Below, piece by piece: positions 1 through 8,103 of a stretch of DNA of 64,000 nt. Within the stretch, counting starts at the first letter, position 1. Every line of letters starts with the position of its first letter. The translations under genes and the position numbers were made by a program. The notes below the pieces were generated by a model that was given only the letters and a program-made list of their open reading frames with translations, was not told where the DNA came from and made no database searches. The DNA is from Oryzibacter oryziterrae (GTDB lineage: Bacteria > Pseudomonadota > Alphaproteobacteria > Rhizobiales > Pleomorphomonadaceae): contig NZ_JAKJIC010000008.1 in the NCBI RefSeq assembly GCF_021864535.1, positions 124,001 to 188,000 of the forward strand, read 5' to 3'.

Positions 1-713
1 ATCTCGATCAGCGCCTCGATGTCATTGTCGAAGGCACCGTCGGCGATCGACGACTTGGTGGTGTGAACCGAAGCGCCACCCAGTTGCTCGTGCGTCACCG
101 TCTCGTTGGTAACGGTCTTCACCACGTCGGGACCGGTGACGTACATGTAGGAGGTGTCGCGCACCATGAAGATGAAGTCGGTCATCGCCGGCGAGTAGAC
201 GTCGCCACCGGCGCAGGGGCCGAGAATCAGCGAAATCTGCGGGATGACGCCGGAGGCCTGCACGTTGCGCTTGAACACCTCGCCATAGCCGCCCAGCGCC
301 GCGACACCTTCCTGGATGCGGGCGCCGCCGGCATCGAACAGGCCGATGATCGGCGCGCGATTGCGCAACGCCATGTCCTGCAGCTTGGTGATCTTGGCCG
401 CGTGGCTCTCGCTGAGCGAGCCACCGAACACGGTGAAGTCCTTGGAAAAGACGAAGACCTTGCGGCCGTTGACCGTGCCCCAGCCGGTCACGACGCCGTC
501 GCCCGGCATCTTGGTGTCGGCCATGCCGAAGTCGACGCAGCGATGCTCGACGAACATGTCGAACTCTTCGAAGGACTTGTGGTCGAGCAGAACCTCGATG
601 CGCTCGCGCGCCGTCAGCTTGCCCTTGCTGTGCTGCGCGTCGATGCGGCGCTGGCCACCGCCCATGCGGGCTTCATGGCGGCGACGGTCGAGTTCGTCGA
701 GCACTTCCTTCAT
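1..713 (-). CDS. pccB: Propionyl-CoA carboxylase beta subunit, carboxyltransferase (C-terminus outside window)
   Basis: The reverse strand is open from an ATG at 713 to the left edge, giving the first 237 residues of a biotin-dependent acyl-CoA carboxylase carboxyltransferase. The N-terminus reads [15 protein letters not shown] and is followed by the conserved [18 protein letters not shown] and [12 protein letters not shown] stretches, the oxyanion-loop [10 protein letters not shown] and a second turn at [13 protein letters not shown]. This pattern fits the propionyl-CoA type better than AccD. The family carboxylates propionyl-CoA to methylmalonyl-CoA together with a biotinylated alpha subunit, which is not in the window. 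An AGGAG sits about 8 bases before the start. The usual family length is about 510 residues, so slightly more than half is missing. Confidence 0.9.
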   Translation of the reverse strand, partial: MKEVLDELDRRRHEARMGGGQRRIDAQHSKGKLTARERIEVLLDHKSFEEFDMFVEHRCVDFGMADTKMPGDGVVTGWGTVNGRKVFVFSKDFTVFGGSLSESHAAKITKLQDMALRNRAPIIGLFDAGGARIQEGVAALGGYGEVFKRNVQASGVIPQISLILGPCAGGDVYSPAMTDFIFMVRDTSYMYVTGPDVVKTVTNETVTHEQLGGASVHTTKSSIADGAFDNDIEALIE

Positions 714-879
714 TTCACCGGTCTCCTGTCGTCTGCGTAATGACTTCCTACCACGAAGACGGACCGGTACGTACATTAGACGTTAGCCGAAGAACTGACG
801 GAAAAGTGCATAAGTGTTGTCACGAAGTCGTTATGTGCCAGGACTATCTGAGGGCCGTACCCATCCTTGGAGACTCCAG

Positions 880-2505
880 ATGAACCGCTACGTCCTGCTC
901 GCCTCCACGGCGCTCGCCCTCGCCACTTTCCCGGCCTTCGCCGGCGATCTCAACTGGACTTCGGTGTCCGCCAACCCGCGTGAAGACGGCAAGACCGCCG
1001 AGGACATCCTCTCGCCCGAGATCAAGGAAGTCGTCGCGGCCAAGGGTGACATGAAGCTGGAGAACCCCTCCGAGCAGCTCGCTCACTATGGCTACGGCAC
1101 CGACGGCCCGATGTCGCCGGCCGCTGGCGACGTGCAGGCCAAGGGCCACAACGTCGAAGCCACCAAGACCGAGCCGGACAAGAACACCTATCTGGTGCTC
1201 GAAGGCCAGAAGGGCCCGGACGCCGCCTACAACTACGGCACCCATTTCCTGTTCCAGGGTCATGAGAACGCCCCCACCGGCGCCGATGGCGCTGCCTATG
1301 GTGCCCTCACCCGCATCAATCTCGACGCCGACGAAGCCCATCGCGTCACGCTGATGCAGTTCAAGACCCAGGAAGGCCGTACCGTGCCGATGGTCGACGG
1401 CTCCACCTGGGACCCGTTCACCCGCACCATTCTGCTGACGTCTGAAGAAGGCGCCGAGGGCGGCGTCTGGTCGGCCACCGTCGACTTCCCCTCCACCGTG
1501 CACGACATCTCCGACGTTACCGGCCGCGCTTCCTATGAGGGCGTGCAGATCGCTTCCGACGGTTCGGTCTGGCTCGTTGAAGACAACGGCGGCAAGGGCG
1601 GCGAGAAGACCAAGAACGCCAAGCAGCCGAACTCCTTCATCTATCGCCTTGTCCCCGCCGACAAGACCGACCTGACCAAGGGCGGCAAGCTGCAGGTTCT
1701 GCAGGTCCTCGGCACCGACGGTCAGCCGATTGTCTTCCACAAGGGCCAAAATGACGCCGATATCCTCTCGGACGGCATGAAGGCGCTGCACACCTATGGC
1801 GCCGCGCTGAAGACCAAGTGGGTTACCGTCCACGACACCGCCGAGACCCCCGCCAACGCCTTCGACGCCAACGAGGCCGCCAAGGCTGCCGGCGGTACGC
1901 CGTTCAAGCGCCCTGAGAACTCCCAGTTCCGTCCGGGCACCGGCTTCAAGGAATATTTCTTCACCGAAACCGGCGACACCAACGCCAAGACCGAAGCGGG
2001 CGAAGAGTTCGGCGGCTTCGGCGGCATGTTCAAGCTGACCCAGGACAGCCCGTCGGCTGATGAGGGCTCGCTGTCGATCGTCGTGCGCGGCAACGCCGCC
2101 CACACCGGCTTTGACAACATGGCCTTCCTCACCGCCGACAGCCTGGGCGTGGTGGAAGACGGCGGCGACAAGCTGCACGGCCAGCGCAACGCCCTCGATA
2201 GCGCCTATGTCATCGACCTCACCGCCGATTACGGCAAGGTCGGCGCCGACGCCCTCGTCCGCTTCCTTGGCCAGGGCCGTGACGCGGCCGCCCTCAAGGA
2301 CGTCGAGATCGGCTCTGCCGGCGACAACGACTTCCAGAACGACGGCGACAACGAGATCACCGGCCTGCACGTCTCTGACGGCGACGCCTCGGTCGAAGGC
2401 CTGATCGGCACCAAGCTGCCGACCCCGTTCAAGGATGGCTGGCGCGTGTTCTACACCCACCAGCATGGCGACAACGTCACCTACGAGATCGTCTCGGCCA
2501 AGTGA
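880..2505 (+). CDS. Secreted PhoX-like (DUF839-type) protein
   Basis: A 541-residue exported protein. The ATG at 880 is chosen because it follows TTGGAG and begins a clean signal peptide (MNRYVLLASTALALATFPAFA, cleavage near residue 21); an upstream in-frame start at 814 would bury that signal. The mature part looks like a beta-propeller, with acidic repeated strands such as GVQIASDGSVWLVEDNGG, YFFTETGDTNAKT and DNMAFLTADSLGVVEDGG. This resembles the PhoX/DUF839 family of calcium-dependent periplasmic phosphatases. The acidic, glycine-rich composition fits metal binding, but I cannot confirm the PhoX active-site residues, so phosphatase activity is an inference. It is monocistronic, with an intrinsic terminator just downstream. 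Confidence 0.6.
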   Translation: MNRYVLLASTALALATFPAFAGDLNWTSVSANPREDGKTAEDILSPEIKEVVAAKGDMKLENPSEQLAHYGYGTDGPMSPAAGDVQAKGHNVEATKTEPDKNTYLVLEGQKGPDAAYNYGTHFLFQGHENAPTGADGAAYGALTRINLDADEAHRVTLMQFKTQEGRTVPMVDGSTWDPFTRTILLTSEEGAEGGVWSATVDFPSTVHDISDVTGRASYEGVQIASDGSVWLVEDNGGKGGEKTKNAKQPNSFIYRLVPADKTDLTKGGKLQVLQVLGTDGQPIVFHKGQNDADILSDGMKALHTYGAALKTKWVTVHDTAETPANAFDANEAAKAAGGTPFKRPENSQFRPGTGFKEYFFTETGDTNAKTEAGEEFGGFGGMFKLTQDSPSADEGSLSIVVRGNAAHTGFDNMAFLTADSLGVVEDGGDKLHGQRNALDSAYVIDLTADYGKVGADALVRFLGQGRDAAALKDVEIGSAGDNDFQNDGDNEITGLHVSDGDASVEGLIGTKLPTPFKDGWRVFYTHQHGDNVTYEIVSAK

Positions 2506-2532
2506 TCCAGGCCGTCAGGCTCAACACTCTGG

Positions 2533-2565
2533 AGCCCGTTCGCAGCAATGCGGGCGGGCTTTTTC
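2533..2565 (+). terminator. Rho-independent terminator of the PhoX-like gene
   Basis: A GC-rich stem (AGCCCG...CGGGCT, extended by ttcgc/gcggg with wobbles) is followed by TTTTT at 2561. It lies 28 bases after the stop codon at 2505. Confidence 0.85.
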
Positions 2566-2812
2566 ACGGCCGATAGCCCCGGAAATTGACAACCCGCGAC
2601 AACTCATGGACGGTGAACAAATCGAGATCAAAAGCAGCAGCACCAGACCAGATGTGCGACCGGATGCGGCTGGAACAGCCGCCAGAGCCAAACGGCGACC
2701 GGCGCGAACGCGCCGAACAATAACTTGGCCTCGCCCGGCTGTGGCGACAGCCTCGCTCTCGATAGGGAGTCCAGACGATGCGGTTCAAACCGTTGAAACT
2801 GGAGTTCATCCT

Positions 2813-2862
2813 GACGAAAACAGCGGACCACTGGTCAACAACGGTCCGCCTCAGTTTTCGTC
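2813..2862. repeat. Strong inverted repeat (hairpin) in intergenic DNA
   Basis: The arms GACGAAAAC...GTTTTCGTC (9 bp) and the inner GCGGACC...GGTCCGC pair with only a small bulge, leaving a loop of about 11-13 bases. On the minus strand the hairpin lies about 95 bases downstream of the GH25 stop codon and ends in GTTTTCGTC, so it may stop that transcript. It is not a textbook terminator because the T-run is short and part of the stem. Confidence 0.6.
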
Positions 2863-2955
2863 GATGAATAAAGGAACGGGCTGCGGGAACCGCCCATTCC
2901 ACTCCGAATATCGCACATTCCCGCGCAATCGGAAGGCCGCTCGATAGCGCCCAGG

Positions 2956-3750
2956 TCACCGGGCGATCACGCTCTCCGCCAGAAACTTCTCGAATTCTTC
3001 GCTCGTTCCATGGAAGACGTTGCGATCCGCCTTGCCCGGCACACCCTTGACCTGCCCGGTCGAGGTATACTGCCAGAAATGCCAGAAGCGATTGCCGTAT
3101 TTCTCCTGCGGCTCGGCAGCGACGGACCGCACCCAGAGCGGGTAATTCTGAAACGCTCCGACGAGCCGATCCCTATAGAAATCGACACTTGTGTAGATCA
3201 CCGGACGCTTGCCGTAATAGGCCTGCACGGCATCGAGGAAGGCCTGCATGTCCGCATAGATCTGATCGGCCGGCGGCTGCTTGCGGCACGTGGGCGACGT
3301 CGGCGTCCATTCGATGTCGAGCACCGGCGGCAACGCGGAGGCGTCGCGCGGCACGTTGCGGATATACCAGGCGGCCTGCTCGGCACCGGACCGACAATGG
3401 TACCAGAAGTGATAGGCGCCGCGCAGGACGCCAGCGGCTGCCGCCCCGTCGAAGTTCTGGCGGAACTTTTCGTCGACCCGGTCACCGCCCTCCGTCGCCT
3501 TGATCCAGGCAAAGCGGATCTTGTCGGCGGCCACCGCATGCCAGTCCACGTCGCCCTGGAAATAGGAGACGTCGATCCCCTCGATGGTCTTCGACGACGG
3601 TTGCCGCACTTCGAAGGTCTCACCCGGGTCCGTCATCCGTTCGGCCGGCGCTTCCACAATGCCGACCGACGAACAGCCGACCAGTCCCAGCGCGGAAACG
3701 AACAACGCGCCGCCCATCAGGCGACGCAGCAATCTGGCCTGCAATATCAT
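2956..3750 (-). CDS. GH25-family lysozyme-like lipoprotein
   Basis: A 264-residue protein with a lipoprotein signal: Arg-rich start, hydrophobic core, and lipobox LVGC with the acyl-accepting Cys near residue 26. It is followed by a glycoside hydrolase family 25 domain from about residue 57 to the end. Family hallmarks are GIDVSYFQGDVDW at the first strand, AWIKATEGG, AYHFWY, the acidic pair in VLDIEW (catalytic Asp/Glu region), VIYTSVDFY and the terminal WQYTSTGQVKGV. GH25 enzymes cleave the glycan of peptidoglycan (N-acetylmuramidase), so a cell-envelope role in the periplasm is likely. GGTGAG precedes the start. It is transcribed in the same direction as nadE but separated by 99 bases. Confidence 0.85.
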   Translation of the reverse strand: MILQARLLRRLMGGALFVSALGLVGCSSVGIVEAPAERMTDPGETFEVRQPSSKTIEGIDVSYFQGDVDWHAVAADKIRFAWIKATEGGDRVDEKFRQNFDGAAAAGVLRGAYHFWYHCRSGAEQAAWYIRNVPRDASALPPVLDIEWTPTSPTCRKQPPADQIYADMQAFLDAVQAYYGKRPVIYTSVDFYRDRLVGAFQNYPLWVRSVAAEPQEKYGNRFWHFWQYTSTGQVKGVPGKADRNVFHGTSEEFEKFLAESVIAR

Positions 3751-3849
3751 TTGAACTCACCGCAGAGTAAGCCGCCACAGCCCGCAACCGGACCCTCAGT
3801 GGCAGAGCCTAGCCGAGTTCAGCGATTCGCAGGATCTATCGGTATGCGC

Positions 3850-5526
3850 TTATCCCCGGTCGCGGAAGCGATTGGTGATGGGATAGCGGCGGTCGCGACC
3901 GAAGTTCTTGGTGGTGATCTTCACACCCGGCGCCGCCTGCCGGCGCTTGTACTCGGCGATGTAGAGCAAATGTTCGATGCGCTTCACCGTCGCCTCGTCG
4001 AGGCCGGAGGCCACCAGCTCGGCCACTGTCCGCTCTTCTTCCACCAGTCCCTTCAGGATGGCGTCGAGCACCGGATAGGGCGGCAGGCTGTCCTGGTCGG
4101 TCTGGTTCTCGCGCAGCTCCGCCGTCGGCGCCTTGGTGATGATGCGCTCGGGGATCACCTCGCCGCCCGGCCCCTTGAGGCCCTCCGGCTGATGGTCGTT
4201 GCGCCAGCGCGCCAGCGCGTAGACCTCCATCTTGTACAGATCCTTGATCGGATTGAACCCGCCGTTCATGTCGCCATAGAGCGTGCAATAGCCGACGCTC
4301 ATCTCGCTCTTGTTGCCCGTAGTCAGCACCATCGATCCGAACTTGTTGGACACCGCCATCAGGATCACGCCGCGCGCCCGCGACTGCAGGTTTTCCTCGG
4401 TGGTATCCGACTTGGTGCCCTCGAACATCGGCCCCAGCGCCTTCAGGAAGCCCTCCACCGGGTCGACAATCTCCACCACGTCATACTGGACATTGAGCGC
4501 GGCCGCACACTTGGCGGCGTCCTCAAGGCTGTCCATGGAGGTATAGCGATAGGGTAGCATCAGGCAGCGCACCCGCTCCGGTCCGAAAGCATCCACCGCC
4601 ATGGCCGCAACAACCGCCGAGTCGATACCGCCGGACAGGCCGAGCACCACACCGGGGAAACGGTTCTTGTCGACATAGTCGCGCAGACCGAGCACGCAGG
4701 CGCGCCAGTTGGCCTCCATGATATCGGGCAGCGGAATCACCTCGCCAGGCGTCACCGTCCAGCCATCCTCGCCCTTGATGGCGGTCACCAGGGTAAAGGC
4801 CTCGCGGAAGGCCGGCATCTGCAAGGCAAGGGTACGGTCGGCATTGATGGCGAAGCTTGCACCATCGAACACCAGTTCGTCCTGTCCCCCGACCGTGTTG
4901 AGATAGATGAGCGGCAACCCGCTCTCGACCACGCGCGCCACCGCCGCTTGCATGCGCTCGTCAAACGCCGTCCACCGATAGGGCGAGCCGTTGGGGACAA
5001 CCAACAGTTCCGCGCCCGTCTCCGCCAGACACTCGACCACATCGGGACCCCAGATATCCTCACAGATCGGCACGCCAAGCGGTACACCGCGGAAGTCGAT
5101 CGGCCCCGGCATCGGACCGGGCACGAAAACGCGCTTCTCGTCGAAGACAGAATAGTTGGGCAGATCCACCTTGAAACGAAGACCGGCCACACGCCCGCCA
5201 TCCAGCAAGGCGGCGGCATTATGCAGCTTGCCATCAGCAACCCAGGGCGTACCGATCAACACACCCGGTCCACCGTCGGCGGTATCGGCCGCGAGAGCTT
5301 CGATCGCCTTGCGGCAGTCGCGCTGCACCGCAGGCTTCAGCACCAGATCTTCCGGCGTGTAGCCGCAGATGAACAGCTCGGTCAGCACCAGGAGATCGGC
5401 CCCGGCGCGCCTGGCTTCCGCCCGCGCCGCCCGCGCCTTTTCCAGATTGCCGGAGATGTCGCCCATCACAGGGTTGAGCTGAGCGAGCGCGAAGGTGAGG
5501 GAGCGAGGTGCCGAGATCGAAGTCAT
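3850..5526 (-). CDS. nadE: Glutamine-dependent NAD(+) synthase
   Basis: A 558-residue two-domain enzyme for the last step of NAD synthesis, converting deamido-NAD, glutamine and ATP to NAD. The N-terminal nitrilase-like glutaminase domain (about 10-270) shows the Glu-Lys-Cys triad: E50 in VLTELF, K119 in FKVDLPNY and C155 in PICEDIW. The C-terminal synthetase domain begins near 275 and carries the pyrophosphate loop SGGIDS at 298-303, followed by TGNKSEMSVGYCTLYGD and the late EYKRRQAAPGVK motif. Length and order match the bacterial glutamine-dependent class. It starts 42 bases after the response regulator gene on the same strand, so co-transcription is possible. Confidence 0.95.
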   Translation of the reverse strand: MTSISAPRSLTFALAQLNPVMGDISGNLEKARAARAEARRAGADLLVLTELFICGYTPEDLVLKPAVQRDCRKAIEALAADTADGGPGVLIGTPWVADGKLHNAAALLDGGRVAGLRFKVDLPNYSVFDEKRVFVPGPMPGPIDFRGVPLGVPICEDIWGPDVVECLAETGAELLVVPNGSPYRWTAFDERMQAAVARVVESGLPLIYLNTVGGQDELVFDGASFAINADRTLALQMPAFREAFTLVTAIKGEDGWTVTPGEVIPLPDIMEANWRACVLGLRDYVDKNRFPGVVLGLSGGIDSAVVAAMAVDAFGPERVRCLMLPYRYTSMDSLEDAAKCAAALNVQYDVVEIVDPVEGFLKALGPMFEGTKSDTTEENLQSRARGVILMAVSNKFGSMVLTTGNKSEMSVGYCTLYGDMNGGFNPIKDLYKMEVYALARWRNDHQPEGLKGPGGEVIPERIITKAPTAELRENQTDQDSLPPYPVLDAILKGLVEEERTVAELVASGLDEATVKRIEHLLYIAEYKRRQAAPGVKITTKNFGRDRRYPITNRFRDRG

Positions 5527-5568
5527 GATGGCTAGGATTAGCCTGTCCGATCGGGACGGGCAACACCA

Positions 5569-6111
5569 TCACAGGAAGGTCAACGAACCTTCTCGCGTGG
5601 AAACGGGGATCACCACCGTCGGATCGAACCCGGTCTTCGTCTGTGCCGGCTTGACCGGGACCAGCCTGTTGCCCACGCGCTGGTACACGATCTTGGTCGT
5701 GGTCAACCGGCGCAGGCGCTCGTAGACGAGCTTGGCCGACACCGGCTTGACGATGAAGTCGTTGGCCCCGAGCCGCACCGCCTCCAGCACCTGCCGCTTG
5801 TCGCTGTAGGCGGACACCATCACGATCGCCTGCGTAGAGATCTGCCGATCGGGATGGGTGCGGACGGTGTCGATGAGGCTCATGCCGTTGCCGCCTGTGC
5901 CAAGGTTCCAGTCGAGGAGCAGCACGTCCAGACGCTGGAAACGCACCATTTCCAACGCCTCATTCTGCGTTGATGCCTCGAAGATCTGGCGGATGCCATA
6001 GGCGGTCAGGATGGTCCGCAGCAGTTTGCGGAAATAGGCGCTGTCGTCGATGATCCCGACGCGCAGCGCATCAAGCGCAACATAGGAGCCAAACTGGGTC
6101 CTTTGCAGCAT
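5569..6111 (-). CDS. Single-domain response regulator (CheY-like receiver)
   Basis: A 180-residue receiver domain with a short C-terminal tail and no DNA-binding output domain. Using the ATG at 6111, the acidic pocket IIDDS is near residue 20, the phosphoacceptor Asp is D67 in LLLDWN, and the switch Ser and Lys lie in IVMVSAYSD and DFIVKPVSA. A GTG at 6123 would add four residues, and both starts have purine-rich sequence upstream. The roughly 45-residue tail after the receiver (TTTKIVYQRVGNRLVPV...) is not a known output domain to me. Such orphan receivers act through protein partners such as kinases, phosphotransfer proteins or flagellar switches; the partner is not nearby. Confidence 0.85.
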   Translation of the reverse strand: MLQRTQFGSYVALDALRVGIIDDSAYFRKLLRTILTAYGIRQIFEASTQNEALEMVRFQRLDVLLLDWNLGTGGNGMSLIDTVRTHPDRQISTQAIVMVSAYSDKRQVLEAVRLGANDFIVKPVSAKLVYERLRRLTTTKIVYQRVGNRLVPVKPAQTKTGFDPTVVIPVSTREGSLTFL

Positions 6112-6230
6112 GTCCAATCCCACATGTCACGACCCCGCCCTCTGCGCGACGGTCCACGCGGAGGCTAAATGCAAATATCGAAAATTTGGTTTAAATTGTC
6201 ACGGCTCCCCGGCAAGCCTTGAGAACCAAA

Positions 6231-6268
6231 GACAAAAGGCGCCACCGGAGTTCCGGTGACGCCTTTCA
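6231..6268 (-). terminator. Rho-independent terminator of ndk
   Basis: An almost perfect stem (AAAGGCGCCACCGGA paired with TCCGGTGACGCCTTT) lies 26 bases past the ndk stop codon. Read on the minus strand it is followed by TTTTGTCTT. Confidence 0.85.
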
Positions 6269-6292
6269 TCAACACCTGACCTGAAACGGCAA

Positions 6293-6715
6293 TCAGCCGA
6301 CCAGTTCGATGCCCGAGAACCAGTAGGCGATCTCGACGGCAGCGGTTTCCGGAGCATCCGACCCGTGCACCGAGTTTTCGCCGATCGACAGGGCGAACTC
6401 CTTGCGGATGGTGCCTTCGGCAGCGTTGGCCGGGTTGGTGGCGCCCATCACTTCGCGGTTCTTCAGGATGGCGCCTTCGCCTTCCAGAACCTGAACGACG
6501 GTCGGGCCGGCGGTCATCGTCTCGACCAGCTCGCCGAAGAAGGGGCGTTCCTTGTGAACGGCGTAGAAGCCTTCAGCCTGGGACTTGCTCATCCACACGC
6601 GCTTGGAAGCGACGACGCGCAGGCCGGCGGCCTCAAGCTTGGCGGTGATGGCGCCGGTCAGGTTACGCTTGGTGGCGTCCGGCTTGATCATGGAGAAAGT
6701 GCGTTCGATGGCCAT
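6293..6715 (-). CDS. ndk: Nucleoside diphosphate kinase
   Basis: A 140-residue enzyme that moves the gamma phosphate between nucleoside triphosphates and diphosphates through a phospho-histidine. The start is set at ATG 6715 ([14 protein letters not shown]), which is the family N-terminus and follows AGAGG by about 10 bases; an upstream in-frame start adds nine atypical residues. The sequence shows the conserved [10 protein letters not shown], the [13 protein letters not shown] stretch and the active-site loop [11 protein letters not shown], whose His is the phosphoacceptor. Length equals the family norm. The gene stands alone with its own terminator. Confidence 0.97.
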   Translation of the reverse strand: MAIERTFSMIKPDATKRNLTGAITAKLEAAGLRVVASKRVWMSKSQAEGFYAVHKERPFFGELVETMTAGPTVVQVLEGEGAILKNREVMGATNPANAAEGTIRKEFALSIGENSVHGSDAPETAAVEIAYWFSGIELVG

Positions 6716-6981
6716 TTGAAATCTGCCTCTTCTGGCTGGCAACTGGGCACAATCCGTAAGGATTGGCCCGGAAAAATGGAAAGTGCCGGGCTTATAGCCG
6801 TGCCGCGCCCGGCCCGCAAGACGTGACTTCCGACTTCGCCCGGGAACGAGAGCTCGAAGGCGGACTTCCCGGCCTGCCCCGGCGCCTGCCCCCTGTAAAA
6901 CTTGACTATCAACCAGCTATGAAACCTTACTTTCAGCGCAAACGCTTAATTGCACTTTTGTCTCATTCTAATAACCTGCGA

Positions 6982-6995
6982 TTGATCCAGATCAA
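6982..6995 (+). promoter_or_regulatory. FNR/Anr-type box
   Basis: TTGATCCAGATCAA matches the FNR-family consensus TTGAT-N4-ATCAA exactly. It is 59 bases upstream of the peroxidase ATG, which is compatible with class II activation under low oxygen. Oxygen control by FNR-family proteins is known for bacterial cytochrome c peroxidase genes. Confidence 0.8.
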
Positions 6996-6999
6996 AGTT

Positions 7000-7018
7000 T
7001 AGAATTAGACTAATTCTA
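7000..7018. promoter_or_regulatory. Perfect 19-bp palindrome, probable repressor operator
   Basis: TAGAATTAG-A-CTAATTCTA has two perfect 9-bp arms around a single base. It lies between the FNR box and the inferred -10 element, a position where a bound protein would block transcription. The 9-1-9 layout resembles operators of Fur-superfamily regulators, but the actual regulator is unknown. Confidence 0.6.
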
Positions 7019-7053
7019 ATCTAAAGGGGTTCTCCAACTCACTGGGAGGCCTC

Positions 7054-8097
7054 ATGCGCTTTCAACTCACCCTGCTGCTGGCCAGCGCGGTCCTCGTCGT
7101 GCCGGCCCATGCCGACGCCCTGCGGGATCAGGCAACCGCACAGTTCAAGTCCATTCCCTCGATCCTTCCCGCCGTGAAGGACAATCCCATCACCAAAGCC
7201 AAGATCGACTTGGGCAAGGCCCTGTTCTTCGAACCCCGCCTGTCGGAATCCGGCCTGATCGCCTGCGCCACCTGCCACAATCTGACAACCGGCGGCGACG
7301 ACAATCAGGAAACCTCCATCGGCCACGGCTGGCAGAAAGGCCCGCGCAACGCACCGACAGTGCTCAATGCGGTTCTCAACGAAGCCCAGTTCTGGGATGG
7401 CCGCGCCGCGGACCTCAAGGCCCAGGCCAAGGGGCCGGTGCAGGCTGGTGTGGAGATGGCGTCGACGCCCGATCGCGTCGTCGCCACGCTCAACAGCATG
7501 CCCGCTTACGGCAAATGGTTCACCGACGCCTTCCCCGGTGAAAAGGCGCCCGTCAGCTTCGACAACATGGCCAAGGCCATCGAAGCCTTCGAAGCCACGC
7601 TGCTGACGCCCGCTTCCGCCTTCGACCGTTGGCTCGAAGGTGACGACGGCGCCCTCACCGCCCAGCAGAAGACCGGCCTCGCCCTCTTCATGGACAAGGG
7701 CTGCTCAGGCTGCCACAACGGCGCCAACTTCGGCGGCAACGGCTACCAGCCCTTCGGCGTGGTGGAAAAGCCAGGTGCCGACGTATTGCCGGAAAAGGAC
7801 AAGGGCCGCTTCGCCGTCACCAAGACCGCCAGCGACGAATATGTCTTCCGCGTCGCGCCGCTGCGCAACGTTGCCATCACCGCCCCCTACTTCCATTCCG
7901 GCAAGGTCTGGGACCTCAAGCAGGCGGTGGGCATCATGGGCAGCGCCCAGCTTGGCCAGACGCTGACCGATCCCGAGGAAGTGGCTATCGCCGACTTCCT
8001 GACCACTCTCACGGGCGAACTGCGTCCGGTCGAGCTTCCGGTCCTGCCCCCGGAAACGGCCGACACACCGCGCCCTGAGCCCATCAAGCTGAAGTAA
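7054..8097 (+). CDS. Di-heme cytochrome c peroxidase
   Basis: A 347-residue periplasmic enzyme that reduces hydrogen peroxide to water with electrons from small c-type cytochromes. It has a Sec signal peptide (MRFQLTLLLASAVLVVPAHA, about 20 residues) and two covalent heme sites, CATCH at 71-75 and CSGCH at 217-221. The segments GKALFFEPRLSESGLIAC, RNAPTVLNAV, FWDGRA and FRVAPLRNVAITAPYFH are typical of the bacterial CcpA/MauG superfamily, and the length fits CcpA. A perfect FNR box and an overlapping palindrome precede it. A LysR gene converges 6 bases downstream. Confidence 0.93.
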   Translation: MRFQLTLLLASAVLVVPAHADALRDQATAQFKSIPSILPAVKDNPITKAKIDLGKALFFEPRLSESGLIACATCHNLTTGGDDNQETSIGHGWQKGPRNAPTVLNAVLNEAQFWDGRAADLKAQAKGPVQAGVEMASTPDRVVATLNSMPAYGKWFTDAFPGEKAPVSFDNMAKAIEAFEATLLTPASAFDRWLEGDDGALTAQQKTGLALFMDKGCSGCHNGANFGGNGYQPFGVVEKPGADVLPEKDKGRFAVTKTASDEYVFRVAPLRNVAITAPYFHSGKVWDLKQAVGIMGSAQLGQTLTDPEEVAIADFLTTLTGELRPVELPVLPPETADTPRPEPIKLK

Positions 8098-8103
8098 CTC
8101 CCT

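Larger units (their letters stand above)
2506..2955. other. Intergenic stretch with no convincing gene
   Basis: After the terminator, about 390 bases separate the PhoX-like gene from the convergent GH25 gene. Open frames here have no ribosome binding site or recognisable protein sequence. The only structure I see is the inverted repeat at 2813-2862. Confidence 0.6.
6716..7053 (+). promoter_or_regulatory. Control region of the cytochrome c peroxidase gene
   Basis: A 338-bp gap between ndk (leftward) and the peroxidase (rightward). From about 6900 it becomes clearly AT-rich and contains a perfect FNR box (6982-6995), a perfect 9-1-9 palindrome (7000-7018) and two ATTCTAAT direct repeats (6965-6972 and 7013-7020). 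If activation occurs from a site centred near -41.5, transcription would begin near 7030, with TAATCT at about 7017 as a plausible -10. The ribosome site GGGAGG lies 5 bases before the ATG at 7054. Confidence 0.6.

Noticed and set aside
817-834. Possible PHO box (TTGTCAC-GAAG-TCGTTAT) before the PhoX-like gene
   Set aside because: The second half matches the CTGTCAT consensus at only four of seven positions, so it is not strong enough to list as a site.
844-2466. 540-residue open frame on the minus strand opposite the PhoX-like gene
   Set aside because: It mirrors a high-GC gene on the plus strand that has a signal peptide, ribosome site and terminator; the mirrored protein has biased Gly/Val/Ala composition and no family features.
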